Assembly: GCA_001796525.1 (NCBI GenBank)
Contig: MGMT01000047.1
Coordinates: forward strand, 1 to 18,056
Origin: Chloroflexi bacterium RBG_13_51_52
GTDB lineage: Bacteria; Chloroflexota; Dehalococcoidia; Dehalococcoidales; RBG-16-60-22
Reading direction: 5' to 3'
DNA: 18,056 nucleotides
The translations under genes were made by a program, and so were the position numbers. The notes under the pieces are model-generated. The model was not told where the DNA came from, made no database searches, and saw only the letters and a list, made by a program, of their open reading frames with translations. Shown piece by piece: positions 1-6,167 of this stretch (its first letter is position 1; every line of letters begins with the position of its first letter).

Positions 1-29
1 GGGTAATTATGGGAGTTTAATAAGTAATC

Positions 30-416
30 ATGAACAGCAAAATGAAGCTAGGTGAAAAAGATGAACGTTTATTGAAGTATATTTATGATGAATATGAAAA
101 GAACTCAGTATTTCAACAATATGGTCAATATGCGTTAACAATTGTTTCAAGTTTTGAAGAAGATACTGGTATTGAATTCGAAGACGCGGGAGCGCAATTA
201 GAAGCAATAAATCGATTATTGAAACAAGGTTGGATAGAAACCGAACCTATAAGAACAAAAACTAGTGTTCAGATAACTGATAAGGTAAGAAGGCTTACTC
301 CTTTGGGTATTGAACACGTTGAACAAAGAAGAAAGATAGCGCCAAAATTATTAAAAGCTACGCCCACAGCCGCAGAAATAATTGGAAGATTTTTTAAAGG
401 TTTTTTAGGGAAGTAA
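30..416 (+). CDS. Small hypothetical protein, possible winged-helix fold
   Basis: I do not recognise this 128-residue protein. It is highly charged, has no signal peptide or membrane segment, and looks mostly helical in its first 70 residues. The stretch at about residues 55-95 (helix, 'LLKQGWIETE', polar strand-like turn, 'LTPLGIEHVEQRR') resembles the recognition-helix plus wing layout of winged-helix proteins; that is an impression of shape, not a family match. The C-terminus is basic (ends in GRFFKGFLGK). The gene is distinctly more AT-rich than its neighbours, with AT-ending codons throughout, which suggests recent acquisition. The only upstream SD-like sequence is GGGAG about 14 nt before the ATG, so an internal ATG at 42 remains possible. 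It converges with yqeY, 25 bases away. Confidence 0.6.
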   Translation: MNSKMKLGEKDERLLKYIYDEYEKNSVFQQYGQYALTIVSSFEEDTGIEFEDAGAQLEAINRLLKQGWIETEPIRTKTSVQITDKVRRLTPLGIEHVEQRRKIAPKLLKATPTAAEIIGRFFKGFLGK

Positions 417-441
417 CCAAGGAAAAATCGCCCCGCCGCCC

Positions 442-900
442 CTATCTACCCAACAGATCTGTCACCACGTCGTTGATGGCTTTTCCGTCCGCTCTTCCCT
501 TGAGTTTGGGCATCAGCTGCTGCATCACCTTGCCCTTGTCGCCGGGACCTTTAGCCCCCACCGCCCCGATAACCTCTTTCACTTCCGCTACTACCTCATC
601 ATGGCTCATCTGCTTGGGCAAGTAAGCCTGCAGAATCACCATTTCCGCTTCCTCTTTAGAAACCAAGTCGGCGCGGTTGCCCTTCTTAAAAGCGTCGATG
701 CTCTCCTGGTGCCGTTTGACATCTTTAGAAATAACGCCCAGTACATCGGAGTCGGTCAGGGCAGCCTGTTTTGCCATCCAGGCGTTCTTCACCGAGGCTA
801 TCAGCATGCGGAGCGTGTCACGCTTGACCGTATCGCCGCTCTTCATCGCCTGCTTGAGGTCCTCGGTCATTCTTTTTTCAAGCTCTGATTCGGGCGCCAT
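442..900 (-). CDS. yqeY: GatB/YqeY domain-containing protein
   Basis: The 152-residue protein matches the YqeY family along its length: an N-terminal helix with 'LKQAMKSGDTVKRDTLRML', then 'KDVKRHQESIDAFKKGNRADLVSKEEAE', 'LQAYLPKQMS', and the C-terminal 'GPGDKGKVMQQLMPKLKGRADGKAINDVV'. The family is homologous to the tail domain of the GatB amidotransferase subunit, which contacts tRNA; the cellular role of free YqeY is not firmly established. The start is supported by an AAGAAGG sequence 6 nt upstream of the ATG. It lies 47 nt downstream of rpsU on the same strand, an arrangement known from many bacteria, and probably shares the rpsU promoter. No convincing intrinsic terminator follows it. 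Confidence 0.93.
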   Translation of the reverse strand: MAPESELEKRMTEDLKQAMKSGDTVKRDTLRMLIASVKNAWMAKQAALTDSDVLGVISKDVKRHQESIDAFKKGNRADLVSKEEAEMVILQAYLPKQMSHDEVVAEVKEVIGAVGAKGPGDKGKVMQQLMPKLKGRADGKAINDVVTDLLGR

Positions 901-947
901 ATAGTACCTTCTTAAGTGGGAAAATATCGCTGGCCGATTAGTTCAAA

Positions 948-1160
948 CTAACGGGTATTCGCCGCCCGACGGAAAGTTCTGGTGCTTCTGGCAGACCCGC
1001 GTTTCTTGGCTGCTTTCTTCCGCTTCCGCTTGATAGACGGCTTCTCATAGTGCTCCCGACGGCGCAATTCCGCCAGGATGCCGTCCTGTTGCACTTTCCT
1101 GTTAAAACGTTTGAGTAAACTATCGAAGCTTTCTTCCGCACCCGGTATGACTTCTGCCAA
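948..1160 (-). CDS. rpsU: 30S ribosomal protein S21
   Basis: This 70-residue protein has the S21 pattern: 'ESFDSLLKRFNRKVQQDGILAELRRREHYEKPSIKRKRKKAAKKR', followed by a basic tail of 20 or so residues. S21 sits on the 30S platform near the 3' end of 16S rRNA and contributes to initiation. The start codon is TTG: an in-frame TGA lies just upstream at 1169-1167 and no in-frame ATG precedes the conserved part. The purine-rich AAGGGGAG sits about 9 nt before TTG. A TTG start on a ribosomal protein gene is uncommon and could limit translation. It is followed by yqeY and preceded by a structured leader. Confidence 0.95.
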   Translation of the reverse strand: MAEVIPGAEESFDSLLKRFNRKVQQDGILAELRRREHYEKPSIKRKRKKAAKKRGSARSTRTFRRAANTR

Positions 1161-1189
1161 GTAGCATCACTCCCCTTCTTAAATTATCC

Positions 1190-1301
1190 GGCCGCTGGCG
1201 GCCAATATTATTGGGGGTTTCTAACCCTCCCGGTGCTGAAAGGGTTCTACCCCCAAATATAATTCTTACTGCTGGTGTTTCACTTATTATGTGAAACACA
1301 C
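1190..1301 (-). promoter_or_regulatory. Structured 5' leader of rpsU (three hairpins)
   Basis: Read on the minus strand from the predicted start near 1301, the leader contains three inverted repeats. The first is GTGTTTCAC/GTGAAACAC (1299-1291 with 1283-1275, 7-nt loop). The second is a two-tier hairpin, with TTGGGGGT (1256-1249) pairing ACCCCCAA (1218-1211) and inside it AACCCT (1246-1241) pairing AGGGTT (1228-1223). The third is GGCCGC/GCGGCC (1203-1198 with 1195-1190). None is followed by a T run, so they are not terminators. Roles in autoregulation by S21 or in mRNA stability are inferences. Confidence 0.6.
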
Positions 1302-1307
1302 CTTATC

Positions 1308-1336
1308 ATTGTAGATGGCGAGGGCTAAACTGTCAA
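1308..1336 (-). promoter_or_regulatory. Sigma-70-type promoter for rpsU-yqeY
   Basis: On the minus strand, TTGACA (1336-1331), a 17-bp spacer and TACAAT (1313-1308) form a near-consensus promoter facing rpsU. Transcription is expected to start near 1301, so the leader would begin directly with the first hairpin. Confidence 0.8.
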
Positions 1337-1340
1337 GAGA

Positions 1341-1363
1341 GTTGACCTTGTTTTTGGGTCAAC
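1341..1363. repeat. Inverted repeat at the end of the FAD dehydrogenase gene
   Basis: GTTGACC (1341-1347) and GGTCAAC (1357-1363) form a perfect 7-bp inverted repeat around a 9-nt spacer. It overlaps the stop codon of the dehydrogenase gene and lies just upstream of the rpsU -35 element. There is no T run after it on the minus strand, so it is either a poor terminator or a protein-binding site. Confidence 0.4.
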
Positions 1364-2753
1364 CCTTTTCAAACCTGCTCATTATCTCCACTGCCGCCAC
1401 CAGCCCTGAAGCCGATGCCTGCACCAGCCCACGGCTAACCCCTGTCCCGTCTCCCACCGCGAACATGTTTTTCACTTCCGTTTCCAGACAGGATGTGAGT
1501 TTCGGGCGGAAGGAATAGAATTTTACTTCTATTCCATATAATAAAGTATCTTCAGATGCCACACCCGGCATCATTTTATCCATTGCCATCAGCATTTCAA
1601 TAAGTCCGGTAAGATGACGGAAGGGTAAAGCAAAGCTCAAGTCGCCCGGTATAGCGCTCTTCAATGTCGGCTTAAGTTTTCCCTTCTGAATACGGGCTGC
1701 AGTGGAACGCCGTCCTTCCAGCAAGTCCCCAAGGCGTTGTACCAGGACACCTCCCGCCAACAAATTTGAAAGTTTGGCGATATATTTCCCGTAAGCAATC
1801 GGCTCATGGAAAGGCTTGGTAAAATCGGTACTCACCAGCAACGCGAAATTCGTATTATCGCTTTTCCGACCAGTGTAGCTGTGTCCGTTTACCGTAATTA
1901 CGGGGTCGGTGCCACCGGTAGACTCCATGATAACTTCTCCGGCAGGGCACATGCAGAATGTCCGGATACGGTCGTGAAAGCTCGGAGACATATATTCCAG
2001 CTTGACCTCATACAAGACATCGGTCAGGTCTTTCATTAACATGTAAGGCACTTCCACCCTCACCCCGACATCTATGGGGTTATGGTACATCGTTAACTTG
2101 AGTCGTCCCGCCTCATGTGAAAGCCAGTCGGCGCCTTCCCTACCCGGTGCCAAGATAAGATATTTACAGAGATATCTTTCTCCCCCCTCCGTCTCTATAC
2201 CTTTGACCTTGCCCTTTTCCACCAGCAATTTAGATGCCATTGTCCGGGTTTTTATATCTATCTTCGGGAAAAGATAGTCCCGCATAGCTTTCAGGACCTT
2301 GTAGCCGCCTTCCGTTCCCATGTGACGTACCGGTGTCGGTATCAGGCGTAAACCCGCCTTGCCCGCTTTGCGACTTATTTTATCGATGACCCCATCGTCG
2401 CCAAAAACCTTTTTCGTAGCTCCAAACTTTAGATATAATTTATCGACATGTTTAATTAGTCCAGCCGCGTGCTCTTCACCGAGGTATTCCCCCATGTGAC
2501 CCCCGACCTGTGTCGAAAGCACCAGTTTGCCGTCACTGAAAGCCCCGGCCCCTCCCAGACCACAAACCAGGTTACAGGGTTGGCACTCCTCGCAGGTACT
2601 GCCCGTATCGCGTACCGGACACCGCCGGCCGCTGATATCCCTGCCCTTTTCGACAAGAAGGACCTTTAGCTTTTCCGACTGTGCAAGCTCCAGGGCAGCA
2701 AATATCCCCGCCGGCCCTCCGCCGATGATAATAACATCATACGCCTTGTCCAT
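1359..2753 (-). CDS. FAD-dependent dehydrogenase (COG2509-type)
   Basis: From the chosen ATG this is 464 residues. The N-terminus is an FAD-binding Rossmann motif, 'DVIIIGGGPAGIFAALELA' (about residues 6-24), with the acidic end of the second strand at 'LLVEKG'. A cysteine cluster follows (C45, C54, C57, C60, C64 in 'CPVRDTGSTCEECQPCNLVCGLGG'-type spacing). The second nucleotide-fold segment is 'LILAPGREGADWL', and a C-terminal 'MFAVGDGTGVSRGLVQASASGLVAA' closes the FAD site. This matches uncharacterised FAD-dependent dehydrogenases of COG2509; the substrate is unknown. An upstream in-frame GTG (2777) would add 8 residues, but it overlaps the U-tract of a hairpin and has no SD, whereas the ATG at 2753 has GGGAA about 5 nt before it. 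Confidence 0.88.
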   Translation of the reverse strand: MDKAYDVIIIGGGPAGIFAALELAQSEKLKVLLVEKGRDISGRRCPVRDTGSTCEECQPCNLVCGLGGAGAFSDGKLVLSTQVGGHMGEYLGEEHAAGLIKHVDKLYLKFGATKKVFGDDGVIDKISRKAGKAGLRLIPTPVRHMGTEGGYKVLKAMRDYLFPKIDIKTRTMASKLLVEKGKVKGIETEGGERYLCKYLILAPGREGADWLSHEAGRLKLTMYHNPIDVGVRVEVPYMLMKDLTDVLYEVKLEYMSPSFHDRIRTFCMCPAGEVIMESTGGTDPVITVNGHSYTGRKSDNTNFALLVSTDFTKPFHEPIAYGKYIAKLSNLLAGGVLVQRLGDLLEGRRSTAARIQKGKLKPTLKSAIPGDLSFALPFRHLTGLIEMLMAMDKMMPGVASEDTLLYGIEVKFYSFRPKLTSCLETEVKNMFAVGDGTGVSRGLVQASASGLVAAVEIMSRFEKG

Positions 2754-2776
2754 TATTTCCCTATTCCCTACAGACA

Positions 2777-2821
2777 CAATAAAAAGCCGAGACAGTCCAT
2801 TACCAATCGAATATCTCAGCT
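2777..2821 (-). terminator. Terminator-like hairpin in the leader of the FAD dehydrogenase gene
   Basis: On the minus strand AGCTGAGA (2821-2814) pairs with TCTCGGCT (2792-2785) as an 8-bp stem with one G-U, and runs straight into TTTTTATT. It lies about 25-30 nt upstream of the start codon and downstream of the gene's own promoter, so if it terminates it would act as an attenuator. No gene upstream on this strand needs a terminator. Confidence 0.5.
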
Positions 2822-2856
2822 TTTCCAGACTGCGAACAAATTACCCTGCCTAGACA

Positions 2857-2885
2857 ATTATATCCACAGTGTGATTATACGTCAA
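2857..2885 (-). promoter_or_regulatory. Sigma-70-type promoter for the FAD dehydrogenase gene
   Basis: TTGACG (2885-2880), a 17-bp spacer and TATAAT (2862-2857) read on the minus strand. The start of transcription would be near 2850, giving a leader of roughly 95 nt that includes the terminator-like hairpin. Confidence 0.8.
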
Positions 2886-2940
2886 GGTATTTCATTATAG
2901 CTCTGTCTGACTGAACCACCGAATACAACATTTCAGGCAA

Positions 2941-2968
2941 TTTATACAAATATTGCATTTTATACAAA
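2941..2968. repeat. Pair of 10-bp direct repeats in the divergent intergenic region
   Basis: TTTATACAAA occurs at 2941-2950 and again at 2959-2968, an 18-bp period, between the promoters of the FAD dehydrogenase and the XRE regulator. It may be a regulator-binding site; nothing else in the sequence supports a function. Confidence 0.35.
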
Positions 2969-3014
2969 AAGCCAAATAATGGACAGCACGACCATATACT
3001 GGGGATAACCCGCA

Positions 3015-3043
3015 TTGACTTTTGCCATATGGCAAAATATAAT
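3015..3043 (+). promoter_or_regulatory. Promoter of the XRE regulator with palindromic operator in the spacer
   Basis: TTGACT (3015-3020), a 17-bp spacer and TATAAT (3038-3043) form a near-consensus promoter. The spacer is almost entirely the perfect 16-bp palindrome TTTGCCATATGGCAAA (3021-3036). A dimeric repressor bound there would block RNA polymerase. Transcription should begin near 3050, leaving only a few nucleotides before the ATG at 3053. Confidence 0.75.
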
Positions 3044-3052
3044 CTTATCATC

Positions 3053-3439
3053 ATGAGCTATAACATCAACGATTTAGGGAAAATTCTGAAACAGCAAAGG
3101 ATTACTGTCCCGCTAACTCTCCAGGAGCTCGCCGCTGAATCTGGAGTGTCTTCTTCTCACCTGGGTCGCATCGAAAGGGGTGAGCGTTTTCCGTCAGCGC
3201 GGATTTTACGCAAAATAGCCAAGCCTCTTGGTTTCAACGAGGATGAATTATTCACCCTCGCCGGCTTCCTCTCACCACAGGCTTCCGGTGTAGCTGAAGA
3301 AAGCACCACACGCTATAGCAGCCGCCAGCTGGACCATTATGTAGCCAGAATACTGGCTGAAGAACCGCTGGAGGTACAGCGCGCCGTTATCGGCATCCTA
3401 AGTCTGCTGAAAAGCGTCGCCAGGGGCATATCCAAATAA
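3053..3439 (+). CDS. XRE-family helix-turn-helix transcriptional regulator
   Basis: The 128-residue protein opens with a Cro/C1-type HTH: 'LGKILKQQRI...LTLQELAAESGVSSSHLGRIERGERFPSARILRKIAKPLGFNEDELFTLAGFL' (about residues 7-73). A C-terminal helical segment of about 55 residues probably mediates dimerisation. An in-frame ATG at 3029 would place the -10 element inside the gene, so I chose the ATG at 3053, which lies 2-3 nt from the predicted transcription start; the mRNA would be essentially leaderless, consistent with the lack of an SD. The palindrome in its promoter suggests autorepression. The same half-site arrangement recurs at the divergent promoter region of the virion operon (16722-16737). 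Confidence 0.85.
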   Translation: MSYNINDLGKILKQQRITVPLTLQELAAESGVSSSHLGRIERGERFPSARILRKIAKPLGFNEDELFTLAGFLSPQASGVAEESTTRYSSRQLDHYVARILAEEPLEVQRAVIGILSLLKSVARGISK

Positions 3440-3506
3440 AACCGCTTCGTTTTCACTTTCGACGTTCCGGTTGGAAGGAAACCATCGCCTTTTTATACGC
3501 TGTTAC

Positions 3507-3535
3507 TTGATACGTTTTGAAAAACGTGTTACATT
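3507..3535 (+). promoter_or_regulatory. Promoter of the kinase-response regulator operon with near-palindrome in spacer
   Basis: TTGATA (3507-3512), a 17-bp spacer and TACATT (3530-3535). The spacer contains ACGTTTTGAAAAACGT (3512-3527), palindromic at 7 of 8 positions per arm. Transcription would start near 3542, about 43 nt before the kinase ATG. Confidence 0.6.
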
Positions 3536-3584
3536 TAAGTTAACTCGTTTGCCTGCGTATCGGGCAATACCGGGTTTGATATTT

Positions 3585-4304
3585 ATGGAAACCAAAGAAG
3601 AGGAATGGCTAAGGTTTATCGATACCCTTAGTCATGAGCTTAAAACACCGCTGACTTCTATAATCGCCGCAGCCGGTTTGCTGGAAGAAGAACTCCAAAC
3701 CACCGCTGATGAATCCCACCGCAAGCTAATTCAAACTATTATACGCAACTCCAGTTCGCTTGAATCTAGGCTGGCGGAACTCCTCGATATCGTCAAAACA
3801 GGCAGCGGTAGACTACAGCTTCAGCTTGAACCGGTAGATATGAAATCCCTGGTGCTCGGGACATGCATGCAAATCAGCCCTCTGCTGCATAATAAAGGGC
3901 AGCAACTTACCACAGAATTACCCGATTCCCTCCCCATCATTCAGGGAGACGGTCAGCGACTGGAGCAGGTATTGTTGAATTTAATGAACAACGCCACCAA
4001 GTTTACCCCCGATGGAGGGAAAATCACCATCAAGGTACGGCAGCATGATGACGGCGTTTTAGTTCAAGTGCATGACAACGGCATCGGCATCGCCAAGGAA
4101 CAGCAGAATATGCTATTCAAACCCTATAGCCGCCTCAACTCCGATAGACAGCGCCATCCCGGCCTTGGACTCGGTCTGGCGTTATCCAAGCAGGTAGTGG
4201 AACTGCATGGCGGTAGAATCTGGGTCGATAGTGAAGCCGGTAAAGGCAGCATTTTCTCTTTCTTCCTGCCGCGGCGACCTGCGAGGCAACCTATACCTAA
4301 ATAA
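3585..4304 (+). CDS. Sensorless cytoplasmic histidine kinase
   Basis: From the ATG at 3585 the protein is 239 residues and consists only of a kinase core. It has a HisKA helix with the phospho-accepting H17 in 'SHELKTPLTSI', then a HATPase domain with N box 'NLMNNATKF' (about 132-140), G1 'DNGIGI' (164-169) and G2 'GLGLGLAL' (193-200). There is no membrane segment or PAS/GAF domain; H17 is nearly at the N-terminus, so input must come from a partner or be absent. A longer frame from TTG at 3471 exists, but its extra 38 residues look non-coding and span the predicted promoter. No strong SD precedes 3585. The response regulator gene follows after 8 nt. Confidence 0.88.
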   Translation: METKEEEWLRFIDTLSHELKTPLTSIIAAAGLLEEELQTTADESHRKLIQTIIRNSSSLESRLAELLDIVKTGSGRLQLQLEPVDMKSLVLGTCMQISPLLHNKGQQLTTELPDSLPIIQGDGQRLEQVLLNLMNNATKFTPDGGKITIKVRQHDDGVLVQVHDNGIGIAKEQQNMLFKPYSRLNSDRQRHPGLGLGLALSKQVVELHGGRIWVDSEAGKGSIFSFFLPRRPARQPIPK

Positions 4305-4312
4305 GGAGCGCC

Positions 4313-5011
4313 ATGAAAGTATTGGTTATTGAAGATGACCCCGGGATTATTGAAGTTGTCTCCTTATGCTTCCAGCTCCGCTGGAGCGGCACCACGGTGA
4401 TATCCGCCGCCAACGGTCATAAAGGCGTAGAACTTGTTGAAACGGAGAGCCCGGACGTCGTTATCTTGGATATAGGTCTGCCGGATATGGACGGCTATGC
4501 CGTATTGCGGGAAATCCGCCGCTTTTCCGACGTGCCGGTATTGATGTTGACGGTTAGAGGCGAGGACACCGACGTCGCCAAGGGACTGGAACTCGGCGCC
4601 GACGACTATATTACCAAGCCCTTCAGCCACATCGAGTTGATTGCCCGTGTACAGGCGGTACTGCGCCGCTCCCAGGGTTTAAATGTAACCGATGAGGAGC
4701 GCCCCTTTATCGCCGGCAAGCTATCAGTTGATTTTGCCCGTAATGAAGTCACGTTGAGCGGACAGCCGATCAAACTTACTTCGACGGAAAGAAAACTACT
4801 GTATCACCTTATCAGGAACGAGGGCCGTATCATTTCTCATGAGAGCCTGCTCGCTAAAGTATGGGGAGATACATATATCGATGCCAGAGACCTCCTCCGT
4901 GTGCACATACAGCACCTCCGTCAAAAACTTGAGGATAACGCGGAAACGCCCAGTATCATCGTCACCGAGCACGGCATCGGCTATAAATTCATAAGGCCTA
5001 CCAGCACTTAA
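4313..5011 (+). CDS. OmpR/PhoB-family response regulator
   Basis: The 232-residue protein has an intact receiver: acidic pair D8/D9, phospho-acceptor D53 in 'VVILDIGLPDMDG', T80 and K102 in 'DDYITKPF'. A winged-helix output domain covers about residues 130-230 ('LTSTERKLLYHLIRNEGRIISHESLLAKVWG...LLRVHIQHLRQKLE...IIVTEHGIGYKF'). It is the presumed phosphorylation partner of the kinase immediately upstream; AAGGAG lies 7 nt before its ATG. Members of this subfamily bind tandem direct repeats with about 11-bp spacing, and such an array occurs about 95 nt downstream of this gene, before the pseudo-receiver gene. That link is inferred from position and spacing. Confidence 0.93.
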   Translation: MKVLVIEDDPGIIEVVSLCFQLRWSGTTVISAANGHKGVELVETESPDVVILDIGLPDMDGYAVLREIRRFSDVPVLMLTVRGEDTDVAKGLELGADDYITKPFSHIELIARVQAVLRRSQGLNVTDEERPFIAGKLSVDFARNEVTLSGQPIKLTSTERKLLYHLIRNEGRIISHESLLAKVWGDTYIDARDLLRVHIQHLRQKLEDNAETPSIIVTEHGIGYKFIRPTST

Positions 5012-5104
5012 ATACCAACTGCTAATCCTCCAGCGTATCCTTCAAATCCTTCCTATCATCCCTCCTATGGCATGCTTTTTCAGTCTTTCCCTTAGTGTTT
5101 TTAT

Positions 5105-5165
5105 TCTTTATTAAAAGTTTACGGTATCTTTATGATTTCTTTATTTTTCTTAGACGCATCTTTAT
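5105..5165 (+). promoter_or_regulatory. Phased TCTTTAT repeats, candidate OmpR-type regulator binding array
   Basis: TCTTTAT occurs at 5105, 5127, 5138 and 5159, with a degenerate copy TCTTAGA at 5148. The steps are 22, 11, 10 and 11 bp, so every copy falls on the same face of the helix. A possible weak promoter (TTAGAC 5150-5155, 18-bp spacer, TTAAAT 5174-5179) overlaps the last repeats, as at class II activation sites. The rest of the 190-base gap is T/C-rich with no other visible element. Confidence 0.45.
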
Positions 5166-5201
5166 GGTTCTGTGTTAAATTGAAAGTAGCCAAAAAGTAC
5201 T

Positions 5202-6011
5202 ATGACCCCGAAGAAAAATGGGAAAATGGAAAAAATAAAAGTATTTTTATCCGACCCGCAGGTTCTTTTCAGGGAGGGCATTCACTTTATCCTCTCCGGT
5301 GAAGATGATTTTGAAGTTACTGGCGAGACTACCGCTAATCAGGAAGCCTTTTCACTTATTGAAACCAATCCCCCCAACATCGCCATCTTAAGTATGCACG
5401 ACGCCAAAGCTGACGGCGCTGAAATTACCCGCCGCATCCGCCGGAACATGCCGTCGGTATCTGTGATACTTATCATGGATCAAAAAGAGCCGGAAAAAGT
5501 ATTCGCCGCTATCAAGAGCGGTGCCGGCGCCTGCCTCACCAAGGATACCGAGCCGGAACACCTGCTCGATATCATCAGGGTAGTGGCGCAGGGCAGTCTT
5601 CCTATCATGGATGAATTACTTAACCCGGCTATAGCCTCGCTGGTCCTCAACGAATTTGAAGAACTGACGGCTGTCAATGAGCAGTTTGATAATCTGCTCG
5701 CTAATCTAACCCCCAGAGAAACTCAAATTCTCACCGCTATCGTCGCCGATAGTAAAATCGAACAGATCGCTGTCAAACTGGATATAAATGAAGATACCAT
5801 TCGGCGCAACATCAGGCTGATAGTGAATAAATTAGTTTCCAACGAACAGACGCGCAATATTATCGAAGCCACCCAGCGGAACCTCCCCTCTTTGATCCGC
5901 TCCGGTAAAGCAAACGGTAAATCCAACGATTATGTCACCAGGACAGAATTCAATGAGTTCAAAGACCATTTGATGGAACGACTCAAGTCGTTTATCGGTG
6001 AACTCGCCTAA
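5202..6011 (+). CDS. NarL/LuxR-like regulator with pseudo-receiver domain
   Basis: The 269-residue protein aligns with NarL-type regulators. The receiver is at about residues 11-130 and a LuxR-like HTH at about 168-222 ('LTPRETQILTAIVADSKIEQIAVKLDINEDTIRRNIRLIVNKL'). The phospho-acceptor position reads 'NIAILSMHDAKADGAE', so Ser64 replaces the usual Asp. The first acidic pair is reduced to one Asp (D18 in 'LSDPQ'), while the conserved Lys is kept (K114 in 'CLTKD'). It is therefore unlikely to be phosphorylated in the normal way. After the HTH comes a linker and an amphipathic helix (about 245-269). An alternative ATG at 5226 begins exactly at the receiver; the SD is weak for both. It probably controls the surface-protein genes that follow. 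Confidence 0.85.
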   Translation: MTPKKNGKMEKIKVFLSDPQVLFREGIHFILSGEDDFEVTGETTANQEAFSLIETNPPNIAILSMHDAKADGAEITRRIRRNMPSVSVILIMDQKEPEKVFAAIKSGAGACLTKDTEPEHLLDIIRVVAQGSLPIMDELLNPAIASLVLNEFEELTAVNEQFDNLLANLTPRETQILTAIVADSKIEQIAVKLDINEDTIRRNIRLIVNKLVSNEQTRNIIEATQRNLPSLIRSGKANGKSNDYVTRTEFNEFKDHLMERLKSFIGELA

Positions 6012-6028
6012 TATTACTTTATTGTGAA

Positions 6029-6115
6029 GAGGAGGTATTTATGTAGATGAAGCAAAAAACAAGTCGGTCGGCTTTCTGGACTGTTCGGGCAAGCACCGGG
6101 AGTCGCCCACTTTAG
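6029..6115 (+). other. Strong SD with start-stop (ATG TAG) and 22-codon mini-ORF
   Basis: AGAGGAGG at 6028-6035 is followed after 5 nt by ATG TAG (6041-6046), a start codon directly followed by a stop, and then by an ATG at 6047 that opens a 22-codon frame ending at TAG 6113-6115. The predicted peptide (MKQKTSRSAFWTVRASTGSR followed by PL) is basic and matches nothing I recognise. The mini-ORF DNA also holds short complementary segments such as GGGC (6087-6090) with GCCC (6105-6108). It could be a regulatory leader for the surface-protein genes, or a remnant. Confidence 0.35.
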
Positions 6116-6167
6116 AGGCAATATAAACCAATACATAAAAAGTCAATGAGGAGGATTAAAAGAAAAA

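Noticed and set aside
1275..1299. Terminator for the FAD dehydrogenase gene
   Set aside because: No T run follows the stem on the minus strand, and the hairpin lies after the rpsU promoter, at the start of the rpsU leader.
2754..2777. GTG start adding 8 residues to the FAD dehydrogenase
   Set aside because: It overlaps the U-tract of the leader hairpin and has no SD; the ATG at 2753 starts right before the Rossmann motif with a usable SD.
3029..3052. Longer XRE protein from the ATG at 3029
   Set aside because: The ATG lies inside the operator palindrome and upstream of the -10 element of the only visible promoter.
3471..3584. 38-residue N-terminal extension of the histidine kinase from TTG
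   Set aside because: It spans a good promoter, has no SD and has no sensor-domain character.
6041..6167. Possible cyclic-di-GMP riboswitch before the surface-protein genes
   Set aside because: GGGCAAGCACCGGGAGTCGC faintly recalls part of the class I aptamer, but the second conserved arm and the tetraloop-receptor parts are missing.
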